Shown here: positions 32,775 through 44,049 of the stretch, piece after piece | Layout: each line of letters begins with the position of its first letter | How positions within the stretch are numbered: position 1 is the first letter of the stretch | Source: Fusarium oxysporum f. sp. lycopersici 4287 | Lineage: Eukaryota > Ascomycota > Sordariomycetes > Hypocreales > Nectriaceae | NCBI RefSeq assembly: GCF_000149955.1 | Contig: NC_030986.1 | Span: forward strand, 6,198,568-6,262,567 | Direction of reading: 5' to 3' | DNA length: 64,000 bases | Position numbers and translations under genes: made by a program | Notes under the pieces: model-generated | Databases searched by the model: none | What the model saw: only the letters and a program-made list of their open reading frames with translations | What the model was told of the DNA's origin: nothing

Positions 32775-33536
32775 ATGACTGCTCACCGGAGAGGCCCTTG
32801 GTCCAACGCCGAAGATGCGTATCTGATGAACCTAGTTCAAACCCATGGCCCTCTCAACTGGGTACGAATCGCCCAGACTCTGAGCTCAAGAACACCGAAG
32901 CAGTGCCGCGAGCGTTATCATCAAAACTTGAAGCCAACTCTCAACCACGATCCTATTACACCTGAGGAGGGACTCCAGATTGAGCGACTAGTGCATGAAA
33001 TGGGAAAGCGTTGGGCCGAGATTGCGCGACGTCTTCATGGCCGAAGTGATAATACTGTCAAGAACTGGTGGAATGGTAGCCAGAACCGCCGCAGGAGGAT
33101 GGACCGTCGATGTGCCGTGCAGACCCACGATGACTTCTACCCCCACAACCCACCTGGACTCTCCATCTCGACATCGGCCTTGCCTCTCACGAGTCCAAGC
33201 CTTCGTCACCCCGTGTTCTGGGTTGAGTCTCCGCTTCCTTCACCATGCTCCTCCGAATCTGCTGAGTCTGACATCAGTTCTAATTACATCACGTCACCCG
33301 CTCGCCAGCCCATCTCGCTCCATATGCCAGTCGAACTACCACCCTTTCACAACGCACACAGCCTGAGCACACTAGCTTCGCCATCTTCCAGAGAGCACCA
33401 TGAGTGTCAACCTAGGCTACCTTCGTTTGCTCCTCAAGGGCAGTTGCCTACTGCGCCTAATTCACCGGTGCACCAGGAGTCTCAGCCTCGAAAGAAACAA
33501 GATTCTCGGATGAACCTGTCCTCTCTTCTGGGATGA
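32775..33536 (+). CDS. flbD: R2R3 Myb transcription factor, FlbD/RCA-1-like
   Basis: A 253-residue protein in one exon. Two Myb repeats occupy residues 4-110: 'RRGPWSNAEDAYLMNLV' with 'NWVRIAQTLSSRTPKQCRERYHQNL', then 'ITPEEGLQIERLVHEMGKRWAEIARRL' with 'RSDNTVKNWWNGSQNRRRR'. These carry the regularly spaced tryptophans of the DNA-binding fold. This domain layout and the short C-terminal 'RMNLSSLLG' motif are those of FlbD (Aspergillus) and RCA-1 (Neurospora). FlbD controls the start of conidiation and affects sexual development in Aspergillus. The middle is Ser/Pro-rich and unstructured. The start follows a pyrimidine-rich leader and a favourable 'accATGACT' context. Nothing is broken; it appears functional. 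The symbol is by family similarity. Confidence 0.88.
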   Translation: MTAHRRGPWSNAEDAYLMNLVQTHGPLNWVRIAQTLSSRTPKQCRERYHQNLKPTLNHDPITPEEGLQIERLVHEMGKRWAEIARRLHGRSDNTVKNWWNGSQNRRRRMDRRCAVQTHDDFYPHNPPGLSISTSALPLTSPSLRHPVFWVESPLPSPCSSESAESDISSNYITSPARQPISLHMPVELPPFHNAHSLSTLASPSSREHHECQPRLPSFAPQGQLPTAPNSPVHQESQPRKKQDSRMNLSSLLG

Positions 33537-33539
33537 AGG

Positions 33540-36420
33540 CATTCGGAGTGTGGAATATTTGAATAACATGATTCCAATGGTTGCAAACCTACAATACCGA
33601 CTACCAGAGGCATACCCGCCGTGCCAGGGTCGCTTCGCGATGGATGTAGAGGGTGCGGAGCGGCGTACAGAGCACTAATAGTAAGCTAATGTGCCGTATA
33701 TGCACATATAGCCAGTCTATTGTGTAATTGGTAACAGTTTGACTTGGTTGAATATTGTTACCGTGGCGCGAGGTTCATAGAAGACCTGTAGCAGTCCCTG
33801 AGACATTGGGAAGGGGTCAAGGAAGATACCAGGCGTTTAGGCGAGAGGAGCTGAGGAATTTTGGACGGCTGGGACACGCATTAACGGCGGATGAAAAGCA
33901 TAATTGAGACTTGAACAAATACTACAGCGACAAGAGGTCAAAGAATCAGTTGAGCGATTTTAATTTAAGACCTCCTTGGGATGAGCCTAACATCTAAACA
34001 TCAAGCTTCCTGCAATTGGTGAAGGCATACATATTACGACTATTTGAGATCCTGACTTAACCGTTGGAGATCGATTGCGGCTTTAGAGTCAGCGACAAGA
34101 TGTGCCTTGGCATTTCAAGTCGAATTTAGTACCCGTTCGGGCCAACCGTATAGGTAAGAATTTTTGATTAATGGTTGCTTGTCATAACTTGCCTCTCGGA
34201 GAATCCGATCAATCGCCCAAGTAACCAGATGAGAGAAGTGAAACTGGAATGTAGCAGCCAATAAGTAGTACCGGTAAGCATGGAATCCCCTGGCGGAACT
34301 AAGCGCTGCTGGGGGAAAAGGTGAGGGCTACCGAGAGACTAAGGATAAGGCCCAGACGTCTGGGATTATACCCGGCCTAAGAAAGCCGAAAGTTTAGGCC
34401 ACACAGCGAGTGTCAAACAACACTCTGCCTCAAAAGGGGGAGAGGAGGAGCAGGAGATGGCGGCAATCGAATAAGGAAAAATTGTGCATATTCGTAGGCT
34501 TGTTTGCGCGTTGACCTGTAAGCAGCAGAGAACCCACAAGTTGGGATCTCTTGGCCAGATCGATGAGGTGGTTGGGATATGGGAAGAAGACAGTAAGGCT
34601 AAGTAGGGCATCCGTAAATATGGCCGGCGGCTTTTGAAAGCCAATTGGCAGTGAATTAACGGCCACGGATGGAGAGACACAGACGGAGAGACACAAACCG
34701 AGACACACAGCGCACACAGGATCAGCGTCGATTTATGGAGGGACAAAGACCGCATTGTCATCAGCTAGATCCAGATGCAAAATCTCGATTTCGCACCTCC
34801 TGGTCCAACGTTAAAGATGGCTAGATCCTAAAACCAATCCGTCGGTGCATCTCCAAACCGAGCCTAGCGCAGCACCATAGCGCAAGCGCCCAATGCTGAA
34901 TGGCCCAGACATTCCACAGTAGAGCTCGAGCGGCCCTCAAGCGTCTGGGCGCAAGGCTTTTCATGCATCTGTTTGCTGGTTAGGTTGTTTGTTCAACCCT
35001 ACTGTATTTATCTTTGGTCTCCTGTACTCTGTAGTTCTTTATTTCCAGAGGCAGCGCCCCTTAGCGGCATCAAATACGATCATTAGGCTGGCGCCCGGAG
35101 CGGCTCGGGCTTGATAGGGACCCCTTCCTTCGGGAATGGCGCTTTGATTTGTTGCTTACTCCTCCTCCTCCTTCAGCTCTTGGTATTGGACGATGTCTTG
35201 TCTCTTGCGATGGACCCTCCAACGTAGGCCTTTAGATTACTAGCCTGCCATCTTTTGCATCCCATATTGAGCTGGGTTGGTCAGCCCAGGTCGCTGGTCG
35301 CCGGCTAACGATTGAGCAAGTAAATTATTTGAATTAAATCGCTAATTAAATGATAACGGATTAATGATTGATGGAATCATTGGAACTACCAGCTCGACAG
35401 CGCCCCGAGCAAGGGGGCCCTACTACTTTAGGCGCTAGTGCTAGTCCGGGGTTGGCAGACGAAAAGGCCCAACCGGGGAAGTGTGAGAAAGACAAGGTAA
35501 CATCGTGGGCTAGGGCTATGATCACATTCCGTCGACATGACGCTTTTCGATGCCCAAGGGCGTGCGGATATGGAGACAGATGGGGGATCATTGACCGCAT
35601 TGGGTGGAGATATCGGAGAGCGGTCAACAGCCCCGGTGCTCTGTATCCAACGATCTCTCCCTTTGGGGGCAGAGTTGGCAGATCCAACATTGTTCCAACC
35701 GCAAAGGCTTCAATCGATCCATGGTACGGTAGTTGTTGCTTTTTGGACCCTGGTCTTTGTTTATCGCGCTCGTCCGTCTTCTCCTCTGTTATTCCGCACC
35801 TTATTACTGCACTTCCTTTTCCTACCCTTTCCCTTCCAAGCTCGTTTAATTTAATCAGATCAGCCCGGCGATGGTTGTCTCGAATCGAACAAGGTTGTTT
35901 TGCTTCTTCATGGAACGTGCAAAACACCCTGTCTGATCCAGGGTCAAGGGTCTTTAGCTGCAATGCAGCACAGAAACCATCAACAGTCACCGATACGGGA
36001 CGCAGATGCGCATCGCGCTTGTTTAGAGATAGCGAGTTGGTTCTGGCAAATGAGGTTTCATAAGACAATTTCTTTTACTCTGGGGCAGGTGACATTTGGT
36101 AGTTGATCTCCTTTTTTCGGCACTCGACGATTAGGGACGCTCACTGGCACGGGGGTCAACGGGCCTTGATCTTGCTTTGACCTACTTCACCCGTTGCCGC
36201 CGTTTTGGACCGATCCCATGGACGAGCCAGGGTCACTTGGATATCGAATCTTCTGGGAGCTACGAGCCAATCGCAATGCCTGGTTTGGTCCGGCGACAAC
36301 ACAATCCATGTATGTATGTAGGTATATTTTTCATCTGGGTGCCCCCCTTAGCCCCGAAAAGTCCCCCTAGCGGGGCAAAGGACGTGCTGAGGAACGGAGG
36401 TTTATCTATGTGCTAATTAC
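33540..36420. other. Intergenic stretch between Myb gene and pogo element
   Basis: Frames open on both strands over the same interval (35361-36068) cancel each other as evidence and show no domain. I see no gene here that I can support. Confidence 0.5.
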
Positions 36421-36427
36421 AAAATAC

Positions 36428-38308
36428 TAACGTGCATGATAAGCGAGTGCTCCAGACAAGCGAGTGCTCCAGACAAGCGAGTGCTCCAAAAATCCCTCAA
36501 CCTACACTATCACTATTCAATTAGATATTTCTCAATAACCTAATATGCCAGAGTCTTCAAATGAAGCTAAGATTATTCTTGCCCTTCAGGCCCTCCAGAA
36601 TAACCCAAAATTAAGTCTTCGAAAGGCCGCAGCTATATATCATGTTGACCGCTTTGCCTTACGTCGCCGCCAGCGAGGCATTCTTTCAACGCGTGATACT
36701 CCCACAAGGTCACAGAAACTATCTGATCAGGAAGAGCAGATAATAATCTAATTCATTTAGACCTAGATTCGCAAGGATTTCCCTCAAGCCTATTATATGT
36801 AGAAGATATCGCGAATTCTCTACTTGCCAACCGCAACGCGCCACGCGTCGGCAAGCGCTGGGCTCAATACTTCGTCAAGCGACAACCAGAGCTAGAGACA
36901 CGTCTATCTCGGAGGTATGACTATCAGAGAGCTAAATGCGAAGACCCGACTATTATTCGTGGCTGGTTTCGGCTTGTAGAGAATACAATTGCAAAATACG
37001 GCATCCGATCAGATGATATCTGGAACTTTGATGAGACCGGCTTTATGATGGGCGTGATTGAGCCCGGAATCGTCGTCACAAGCTCCCATAGGCAAGGAAG
37101 ACCAAAGCAAGTACAGCCTGGAAACCGCGAATGGATTACTGTGATCGAGGGGATCAGTGCAGAAGGTCAATCGATCCCGCCGTTCATCATTGGTGCAGGC
37201 AAGGATCACCTTGCCAATTGGTACCAAGAATGCGACCTCCCCGGCGATTGGGTTATTGCATTGAGCGAAAATGGATGGACTAATAATAAGCTGGGTCTTG
37301 AGTGGCTAAAGCACTTTAATCGGGCTACAGCTAAGCGATCAGTTGGTTCCTATCGCCTCTTGATCCTTGATGGTCACGAAAGTCACCACTCCATCGAATT
37401 CGAGGAATATTGCAAGGAGAACAAGATTATCACACTCTGTATGCCTGCTCATGCCTCTCATCTACTTCAGCCTCTTGACGTAGGGTGCTTTGGGCCGCTG
37501 AAAAAGGCATATGGCCGACAAATAGAGCATCTGATCAGATGCTCTATAACCCACATCTCCAAGACCGAGTTCTTTCCTGCCTTTTATGCCGCCCACCAAG
37601 CTGCTATTACAGAAAGCAATATCAAGGGAGGTTTTAGAGGAGCTGGGCTTGCTCCCTTTGACCCAGAAAATGTCATCTCGAAGCTTGATGTGCAGCTTCG
37701 GACTCCGACGCCTCCTGTAGAGGTCACAATACCATCGACCCTTTGGACTGCAAGGACCCCAAAGACACCACTAGAGGCCCAATCGCATTCCAAGTATCTA
37801 CAAGGAAGGATTAGAAATCACAAGAGCAGCTCCCCTGAGTCAATAATTAAAGCCGTAAAGCATTTTGAGAAGGCAACAACTATTCTTATGGATAAGATGG
37901 TCTTACTACATGATAGGGTTCGACAACTTGAACAACAGAATAAGACAGTAGGGCGACGCCGGAGGGGAAAAAGGGCTAGGGTACAGAAAGAAGGGGCTTT
38001 AACTATAGGGGAAGCATCACAAGCAATTGATCAGACGGATGTTGATACGCAGGTTATAGCTGAATCGTCAAGAAGTGGTTGTCGCGAGAGGTCACAAGGA
38101 CCAAAGGTTCGGCAGTGTAGTATTTGCGGAAAGACCGGGCATAATGCAAGGACCTGTCAAGAGGCAATCGAGGTCAATAGGGAATAGTATAGCAATTAAT
38201 TTTAATTGGTCAGATAGATTGTGGTGTTTTTATTACTCTTTTTAGGTCTTAAGGTGTAGATTGGTGGAGCACTCGCTTGTCTGGAGCACTCGCTCATCAT
38301 GCACGTTA
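36428..38308 (+). mobile_element. Complete Fot1/pogo-type transposon with TA duplication
   Basis: Element 36430-38306 (1877 bp) is flanked by TA (36428-36429 and 38307-38308). Terminal repeats start 'acgtgcatgatragcgagtg'. The left end holds three 17-bp iterons ('aagcgagtgctccagac', 36441-36488); the right end holds two. The iterons probably serve as transposase-binding sites. The single transposase gene (36545-38187) carries one stop and one frame change. Related remnants lie at 2287, 15318, 30711 and 31058. Confidence 0.95.
36545..38187 (+). pseudogene. Fot1/pogo transposase (HTH, DDE, zinc knuckle), recently inactivated
   Basis: The N-terminus (36545-36751) has the helix-turn-helix 'LSLRKAAAIYHVDRFALRRRQRG'-type region. 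It ends at TAA 36749-36751; the relic at 15.6 kb has CAG at this place, and CAA would fit here. A one-base loss about 10 bases further on shifts the frame. From there the frame is open to 38187: 'RYDYQRAKCEDPTIIRGW', first catalytic Asp in 'WNFDETGF', second in 'LLILDGHES', then 'CMPAHASHLLQPLDVG' and 'GAGLAPFDPENV'. A C-terminal CCHC zinc knuckle ('CSICGKTGHNARTC') is typical of fungal members. Two small lesions in an otherwise clean gene indicate recent loss; an intact relative elsewhere could still move it. Confidence 0.92.
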
Positions 38309-38700
38309 TTGGCTGTGAGAGGATTAGTCAATCGCGGCACGAAATTAGACGTCCTTATCAAGCGGCAATTATTTGCAAACGCATCAACAGACGACTGTAT
38401 CCAGCATATCAGCGGCACAAACCGCGCATCGTATCGAGTCTGTTACACGACAGCGGGATGGCCAGGCGCGGCTGATAAACAGTAGTCGCAAGACAGGCCT
38501 GTGACCAGGCAGGCTATGGTAAAGCATTGGCTGCGGCAGTTCGAGGCTGCCCCGAGTAGTCACGGTCAGATGAAGTGCGTTGCAGCGTCCTCGATCTGGC
38601 AGAGCCCAGGTAGCAAGAAGAGGTCACAAAGGAAAAGAAAAGAAGATAAATGAGAGAAGAGATGCGAGTGCGTCTTGAGCCGGCCTCGTCTTAATGATTA
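38309..38700. other. Stretch between pogo and LINE
   Basis: A 74-codon frame begins in the pogo terminus and shows no domain. The LINE 3' end lies somewhere near 38640-38700, but no clear tail or TSD is visible. Confidence 0.4.
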
Positions 38701-39845
38701 GGAGAGATCTTGTCAAAGATGGCGCTTGTTTTGGATAGATTGACAAATTTAGTGAAGTCTTTTCCTATTACAAGGTTGACTGCTGTATTCAGTGAAGGGA
38801 TGCCTCATCCGATGACGCGGTGGTACCTTTCTGTAATAGAAAATATAATCTGCTGCTTTGCGTCGGTTACATAAGCAGACCAGGTGTGCATTGCTATGGT
38901 CGAATCTCTCGTGATATGCGGTGAAGTCATTATAGAGGGATCTCGTTGCTAGTAGATAGTGCAAGATTCCACACGGGAGCGATAGCTCCGGTGGGCAGCC
39001 TGTGGTCGCCTTGAGACTGGATCTCTTATACTGCTCAGGGGGGGCGGTGGACCACCAAGTCTTGAATGCTTCTTTCGGTTTCTGCCTTGCGGTGCTTCGC
39101 AGGTAAGCCAGCGTTGGCTGAGCCCCTTCGCGTTCGGGCAGTGATGATGCTGCTTTTGCTAATTTATCGGCTCGCTCATTGCCAGGAATGTTGGTGTGTC
39201 CTGGTACCCAGCGTACTTGTGTGGCCCTATGTGATGCTGCCAGGGCTTAGAACTCGAGGAAGACTCTTTGTGAGGAGTCAGGTGGTGTGTCTCGCAGGCA
39301 TGTGGCGGCTGCAAGGTTGTCTAGGCAGATAATGATACTTGTCTTGCTACTTCTTGAAGATTTAGGGCGGCCTTGAGCCCTTCCAATGCTCCTGTGACCT
39401 CAGCGTCAAAGACGTCCGCCGGCCCTAGGTGACCCGATCAGTCGAAGACCGAGAGGTTGTTCTGGTGGATAGTAAAGCCGTAGCTGGCGGCTCCCTCTGA
39501 GGACAGGGAGCCGTCTGAGTATACAACCAGGGTAAGTGGGTCGAGGTATTGAAACCAATGGAGGAAGGCCTCAGCGGTTTCGTCTTTCGATACTATCTAC
39601 AGCGGTGCCATATGCTCCTGATTAAGGCAATGCTAAAGGAGTGTTGGTCGTACACAAGGCATGGGGAGCTTGTCGGTGCGTCCAAGACGTGCCTCGAAGC
39701 CGCTCTCGGTCGGTGCTTGATATCTGCGTTTAATGAGATCGTGGTAGATAAGTAGATTGGGTGGAAGTGTTCGGGTCGTCAGAGGATGCGTTCCGTCGAG
39801 CGACTTAAGCCATGCCGAGAACTTGAGTCGCTGTGCTTCTAGGAG
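38700..39845 (-). pseudogene. LINE ORF2 3' part: RNase H and terminal Cys-rich segment, degraded
   Basis: RNase H motifs are still readable in alternating minus-strand frames, with catalytic Asp in 'YSDGS' and Glu in 'FDAEV'. They are followed by a C-terminal 'CLCNRRKAADYIFYYRK' segment (38749-38964), which matches the end of fungal LINE ORF2 proteins. Stops and frame changes are frequent, unlike the clean upstream part. Confidence 0.7.
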
Positions 39846-42431
39846 TTAGTCGACTTGTGGTATCTCACTTTCCCGGTGGAGAGCGGCGATAAGTGTTGTT
39901 TTCCATACAAGGAGAATGGCCCGCATGGATTGGTTCATGGCCTTGGTCGTCCTCTGTATGAGACGTTGGTTACTGGATACTATATGTTTAGATGGCTGAC
40001 TCCACCGCGGCCGGGTTGTACCTGGGTACCAGGCCTCGGCGCCGTAAGGTAGGACCAGCTCGACACATGCTCTGACGGCGTTTCTGACCGCACTCGGCAG
40101 CAGACCGTGTTTTATCTTAGTCAGTCCTTCCAAGTAGTAGGCTACTGCCTGCGCTTTCGCCGCCCACTTTTCGACACGGATTCGGAACGATAATCTACTA
40201 TCAAGCCATATACCCAGCCCGCGTAGGGCTGACTTGGGATGTTTCTCGATATCACCGTGACGTACCGCCGGAGCGGTCATGAGTTTTCTGGGAGAGAAGT
40301 GCATGACTTCGGTCTTCTTTGGGTCGAAGGAAACGCCGTTTGTCGCTCCCCAGTGCACCATCTCATCTATGGCACTAGAAGTCATAGCCGTAGTTTCGTC
40401 TACTGTGTCGCCTATGGACAGGATAGCTGTGTCATCTGCATAGCCGAAGCGGCCTTGGGGGTTGCCGAGTCGGTAGATGGGCTCTGTGTAGAGTAGGAAA
40501 AGAATTGGCGATACTGGCGACCCCTGAGGGAGACCGCATTGGAGAGGAGAGGAGGGTTTGAGGGTGTCTTGATATCTGACACGGGCCGATCGGCCACTCA
40601 TGAAGGATCCAGCCCATCTAGCGAGATGGTCAGGCCATCCTTGTTCGCGCAATCGCAGCACCAATCTGTTGCGCAAGACGGTGTCGAACGCGCCTTGGAT
40701 GTCCATTGTGACCAGGGTGGCCACCTTTGTGCGAGCAAACGCCTCTTCGATATCATGGATCAGGGCGGTCACTAGGTCTGTTGCCGACCTTTTGGGGAGA
40801 GCACCAGCTTGTTGTGGGTGAAGAACGCTGTAGTGAATAGCTGCCCATGCTAGACGGCGTGCGATCAGCCGTTCTAGACCCTTGCCGAGGCAGGAGAGCA
40901 GAGAGATAGGTCGCCAAGCCCGTGGCGATGTGAGGTCTCGGCGTCCGGGTTTGGCGATCATGACTACTTCTGCCTCCCTAAATGGTTTCGGGTGGTGGCC
41001 TGCAGAGAGGCATCTCTCGAACAAGCGGCGGACGTGCGTCCCGATGATATGCCATACGGCTTTAAGGAGATTAACGGTGATGTTGTCTGATCCAGGAGAT
41101 GTATTGCCTGTATGGAGGGTTGCATACTGTGACTGGTCTAGGGAGATTTCGAGTGGAAATGGGATCGATCTAGGAAAGGAGACTGGTATCCAAGGGTTTT
41201 CGATGACATCGTCTGCCGTTCCTCGTTCCAGTGTAGCTCGACGAAGTGCATTGGCCTTATCTAGTTGTGTTTCATAGACGACATCGCCGACCTGCAGCGG
41301 TGGTGGCTGGAAGGGTCCTGGGGACTTCAGCCACCGAACGGCTTTGAAAACAGCGCTGCTATCGGTGAAGCTATCAATGAGGTTTCGCCAGTATAGTCTC
41401 TTGGCTCGACGGATGACGCGGTGGAAGTCTCTTTTGGCGATCTGGACATCCTGGTTAAAGCCCAGAGGGTAGAGTCTTCTAATGGCACGGAATGACGCCG
41501 CGGCACCGGCGCACTCCTCAGTCCACCAGGGAGCAGTACGTGCGCCCTTCCGTGTAGGCCGGCCAGCTGCCTTTGCTGCCGATGTTAGGAGATTCACGAG
41601 TGCAGAGGCAAGCTCATCTAGTTCCGCTGGTGTCGAGTCCACGAGAGGGATTCTTGTGGCCCCGAGCTCTACGATCTCGATAAATCGCTTGAGCTCGTCC
41701 TCTGTTGTCACCCGTACCTTACCCGGTTGAATCAGAGCTAGCCTGATATCCGGGAGGGTTAAGCTAAGTGTGAAGTGGCCAGAGCTGGTAGCGAGATGGT
41801 CTTCAACAGTAGCTTCGGCCAGTGGCATATTAGTAAAGGCGAGGTCGATCGTGTTGCCGTATGGGTTTGTTGGGATGTCTAGAGTGTTAATTAGGTTCAA
41901 GTCGTTTTCTGATGACCAGGCTGCGATTTCTTGGCCGCGGTTGGTAGCATGGCCTGTCTGCCAACTACGATGTCTGGCATTGAAGTCACCGGCAACGAGG
42001 CAGCGTCCTAGGACGGGCCATTGTAGCAGTATCTCCAGGGCGTCATGCTCGTCATTCTGACTATAGAAGTTGACTATCGTCATGCCATTGATCATCAGCC
42101 ATAGAATATCCCGAGTCTGAAAGGGCCGGATCTGATCAGCCAGGAGCCTTGGGTCTCGTCGGACATATGTCATGACTCTAGGCCGAGTGTCGTTATTATC
42201 CCACATCTCGACAGGCGTGAAAGTATCGTATGCCGGATGGGTTTTGGTCAATGAACGGCTATCTGTATGAGCCGTCCATGGCTCCTGCAAAAGGACAATG
42301 TCATATCGTTCGGAGTCGGCCAGCGCTAGGGCGCAGTCGTGGGCCGGGGGGATCTTTCCGACATTGGCTTGGAAGATCCTCAGCGACTTCCTATCGTCCT
42401 TTCTTGTTTGCGAGTATCTATTCCTGGTCAT
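39846..42431 (-). CDS. LINE ORF2, endonuclease and reverse transcriptase (stops before RNase H)
   Basis: 861 residues. The N-terminal AP-endonuclease-like domain has 'RIFQANVGK', 'LLQEPW', 'VAGDFNARHRSW' and 'DHLATSSGHF'. The reverse transcriptase follows: 'RPISLLSCLGKGLERLIARRL', 'MDIQGAFDTV', 'GLPQGSPVSPILFLLY' and the active-site 'FGYADD'. The frame stops at TAA 39846-39848, directly before sequence that continues in frame as 'LLEAQRLKFSAWLKSLDGTHPL'; a CAA codon there would restore it. Beyond lie RNase H pieces ('VVYSDGSLSSEGAASYG', 'DVFDAEVTGALEG', 'VRWVPGHTNIPGNERADKLA') in shifting frames. The endonuclease and RT look intact, but the full enzyme is not made. Confidence 0.9.
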   Translation of the reverse strand: MTRNRYSQTRKDDRKSLRIFQANVGKIPPAHDCALALADSERYDIVLLQEPWTAHTDSRSLTKTHPAYDTFTPVEMWDNNDTRPRVMTYVRRDPRLLADQIRPFQTRDILWLMINGMTIVNFYSQNDEHDALEILLQWPVLGRCLVAGDFNARHRSWQTGHATNRGQEIAAWSSENDLNLINTLDIPTNPYGNTIDLAFTNMPLAEATVEDHLATSSGHFTLSLTLPDIRLALIQPGKVRVTTEDELKRFIEIVELGATRIPLVDSTPAELDELASALVNLLTSAAKAAGRPTRKGARTAPWWTEECAGAAASFRAIRRLYPLGFNQDVQIAKRDFHRVIRRAKRLYWRNLIDSFTDSSAVFKAVRWLKSPGPFQPPPLQVGDVVYETQLDKANALRRATLERGTADDVIENPWIPVSFPRSIPFPLEISLDQSQYATLHTGNTSPGSDNITVNLLKAVWHIIGTHVRRLFERCLSAGHHPKPFREAEVVMIAKPGRRDLTSPRAWRPISLLSCLGKGLERLIARRLAWAAIHYSVLHPQQAGALPKRSATDLVTALIHDIEEAFARTKVATLVTMDIQGAFDTVLRNRLVLRLREQGWPDHLARWAGSFMSGRSARVRYQDTLKPSSPLQCGLPQGSPVSPILFLLYTEPIYRLGNPQGRFGYADDTAILSIGDTVDETTAMTSSAIDEMVHWGATNGVSFDPKKTEVMHFSPRKLMTAPAVRHGDIEKHPKSALRGLGIWLDSRLSFRIRVEKWAAKAQAVAYYLEGLTKIKHGLLPSAVRNAVRACVELVLPYGAEAWYPGTTRPRWSQPSKHIVSSNQRLIQRTTKAMNQSMRAILLVWKTTLIAALHRESEIPQVD

Positions 42432-44049
42432 GAGGACGGGTGATGAGAACTATACGGCGCTTTCTCGGTGAGCCTAGTCTATGATGTTCGGGCTCCTCCT
42501 CCGCTTCGTAGGCCGCCTGAGGGCTTGTGGCCACCATGATGCACGAGGGTGCTCCTGATGCTGCTGGACTTGGACCACGAATGCTCGGCTGTTCGTGTGA
42601 TGCGATGTCGTCGCTTTGTTGGGCTTCCAGCTGGGACCCTGGTTGTGGTTCTAGGTGTCGTTGTCGGTATGCCTCCGCGCCAACGGTCCGGACATGTCCT
42701 CGTTGCTCTTTGGTCAGTCGGCGGAAAACGCCATGTACCTTCTTCGGGCGTGCTGGGCAATCGGCGAAGTTGGCGCTCTGCGGGCCGAGGCAGTTGGCGC
42801 ATTGCTCGGGGGCGGTACAGTCCCCGGAGTCGTGGCCGGCGGCCTTGCCGCAGCGTTTGCACAGGGGGAGTCGATGGCAGGTACGTGACCGGTGGTAGTC
42901 CAAGCATACGTTGCACTGCCTTGGCCGGTCGGTTTTCTTGATCAGCCTTGCTGGTCGGCTGCTGAAGAGGCGCCAGTATTTCTTGACTGGCTCCAGGAAG
43001 GACACAAGTAAGGTCTTCGTTAAGGGGTTGTCAGGTTGATGCCGCGCGGGCCGTATGTTGACGGGTTTCTGCCCTGTCTGGATTTCTATTTCTTCGTCCA
43101 CGGCTGCGTCGCTATCCGCTTCATTGCCATGGAGGTCGGTCAGCTTGCGAGGGTAATCTGAGACTAGGCAGGTAAACCACTCCTGCCTGGTCTCTACGGC
43201 GGCGGCCCCTAAGTCGGGTGCCCATTCAGTCTGTCTCTGCACGAGGAGGTCGCGAGTGGTTATGTCGGCGGTAAGGACGGCCCATCCGGACCTGACTTGG
43301 AGTACGCGCGGGATCTTGTGTGGATCCACTCCGAGTTTCCGGGATATATGGGCCCGGATTGCGTAGTCGTTGTGGGCCCTGGCCGGAGCTTCGACATCCA
43401 GCCGGATGAAGACACGGAGGTCCACTCGGAGTGGGGCGCTTATGGTCGGTTGTCCCTGGCGATGAGGGGGCTGTTGTTGTTGATGGTGTCGGGGTTGGTG
43501 GGCAAGGGCGTTGTTTGCAGCCGGGGGCGAGGCCGCGATGGCGCTGTAGGTAGTAGGCGCGGGAGCAGATTTGGCATCAGTGAGCGCCTGATTCCAGGAG
43601 TCTAGGAAGCTGTCGGCAAACTTTTGAGCGAATTCCCGTTCAGGCCCAGTGGTGAACTGTTTCACTGCTTCTTCGAATTTAGCGCATAAGGCCTGAAACA
43701 CCTTCAACTTGGCATTGTACTCCTCCGCACGGTCGCGTGCGAGCTTAGTGGCTGCTTCAATAAGGGAGACTGGTTGCTGTTCAGCAGTCGGGGCAGGGTC
43801 AGAGGAGGGGGCGGGATGGGCGAGCTGGGCCCCTTCCGTGGCCGCAGCAGTAGAGATCGCATTGAGAGGCGAAGACGGCATTTGAGCCGTCCTCCCGAAG
43901 GCGAGCGGGACCCCAACAGGTCCACTCACGACAGCGGGGCTGTTTTGTAAGAGGGCAGTGCGGGCTCCTCGATTGAGATTGGCAGGAGTATGGATTCCCA
44001 GGTCAAAAGGGTCCGGGACAATAGGCGGGCAGGAGGTGGCGGATGCCAT
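42418..44049 (-). CDS. LINE ORF1, Gag-like zinc-knuckle protein
   Basis: 543 residues, uninterrupted. The N-terminal third is Pro/Ala-rich with a helical segment ('AEEYNAKLKVFQALCAKFEEAVKQF'). The centre resembles the RNA-binding region of fungal LINE ORF1. The C-terminal part has tandem CCHC knuckles ('CNVCLDYHRSRTCHRLPLCKRCGKAAGHDSGDC' region, then 'CANCLGPQSANFADCP'). It should coat the LINE RNA and serve as its chaperone. The start ATG is followed by 'ASATSCPPIVPDP', comparable with the 5' fragment at 12.1 kb. It overlaps ORF2 by 14 bp. Confidence 0.88.
   Translation of the reverse strand: MASATSCPPIVPDPFDLGIHTPANLNRGARTALLQNSPAVVSGPVGVPLAFGRTAQMPSSPLNAISTAAATEGAQLAHPAPSSDPAPTAEQQPVSLIEAATKLARDRAEEYNAKLKVFQALCAKFEEAVKQFTTGPEREFAQKFADSFLDSWNQALTDAKSAPAPTTYSAIAASPPAANNALAHQPRHHQQQQPPHRQGQPTISAPLRVDLRVFIRLDVEAPARAHNDYAIRAHISRKLGVDPHKIPRVLQVRSGWAVLTADITTRDLLVQRQTEWAPDLGAAAVETRQEWFTCLVSDYPRKLTDLHGNEADSDAAVDEEIEIQTGQKPVNIRPARHQPDNPLTKTLLVSFLEPVKKYWRLFSSRPARLIKKTDRPRQCNVCLDYHRSRTCHRLPLCKRCGKAAGHDSGDCTAPEQCANCLGPQSANFADCPARPKKVHGVFRRLTKEQRGHVRTVGAEAYRQRHLEPQPGSQLEAQQSDDIASHEQPSIRGPSPAASGAPSCIMVATSPQAAYEAEEEPEHHRLGSPRKRRIVLITRPHDQE

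Noticed and set aside
35361..36068. Long open frames on both strands over the same interval
   Set aside because: Opposite-strand frames of equal length are a composition effect; neither has a domain or family pattern.
36360..36400. Possible third SINE-like copy ('gacgtgctgag')
   Set aside because: Only an 11-base match; no further similarity to the element.
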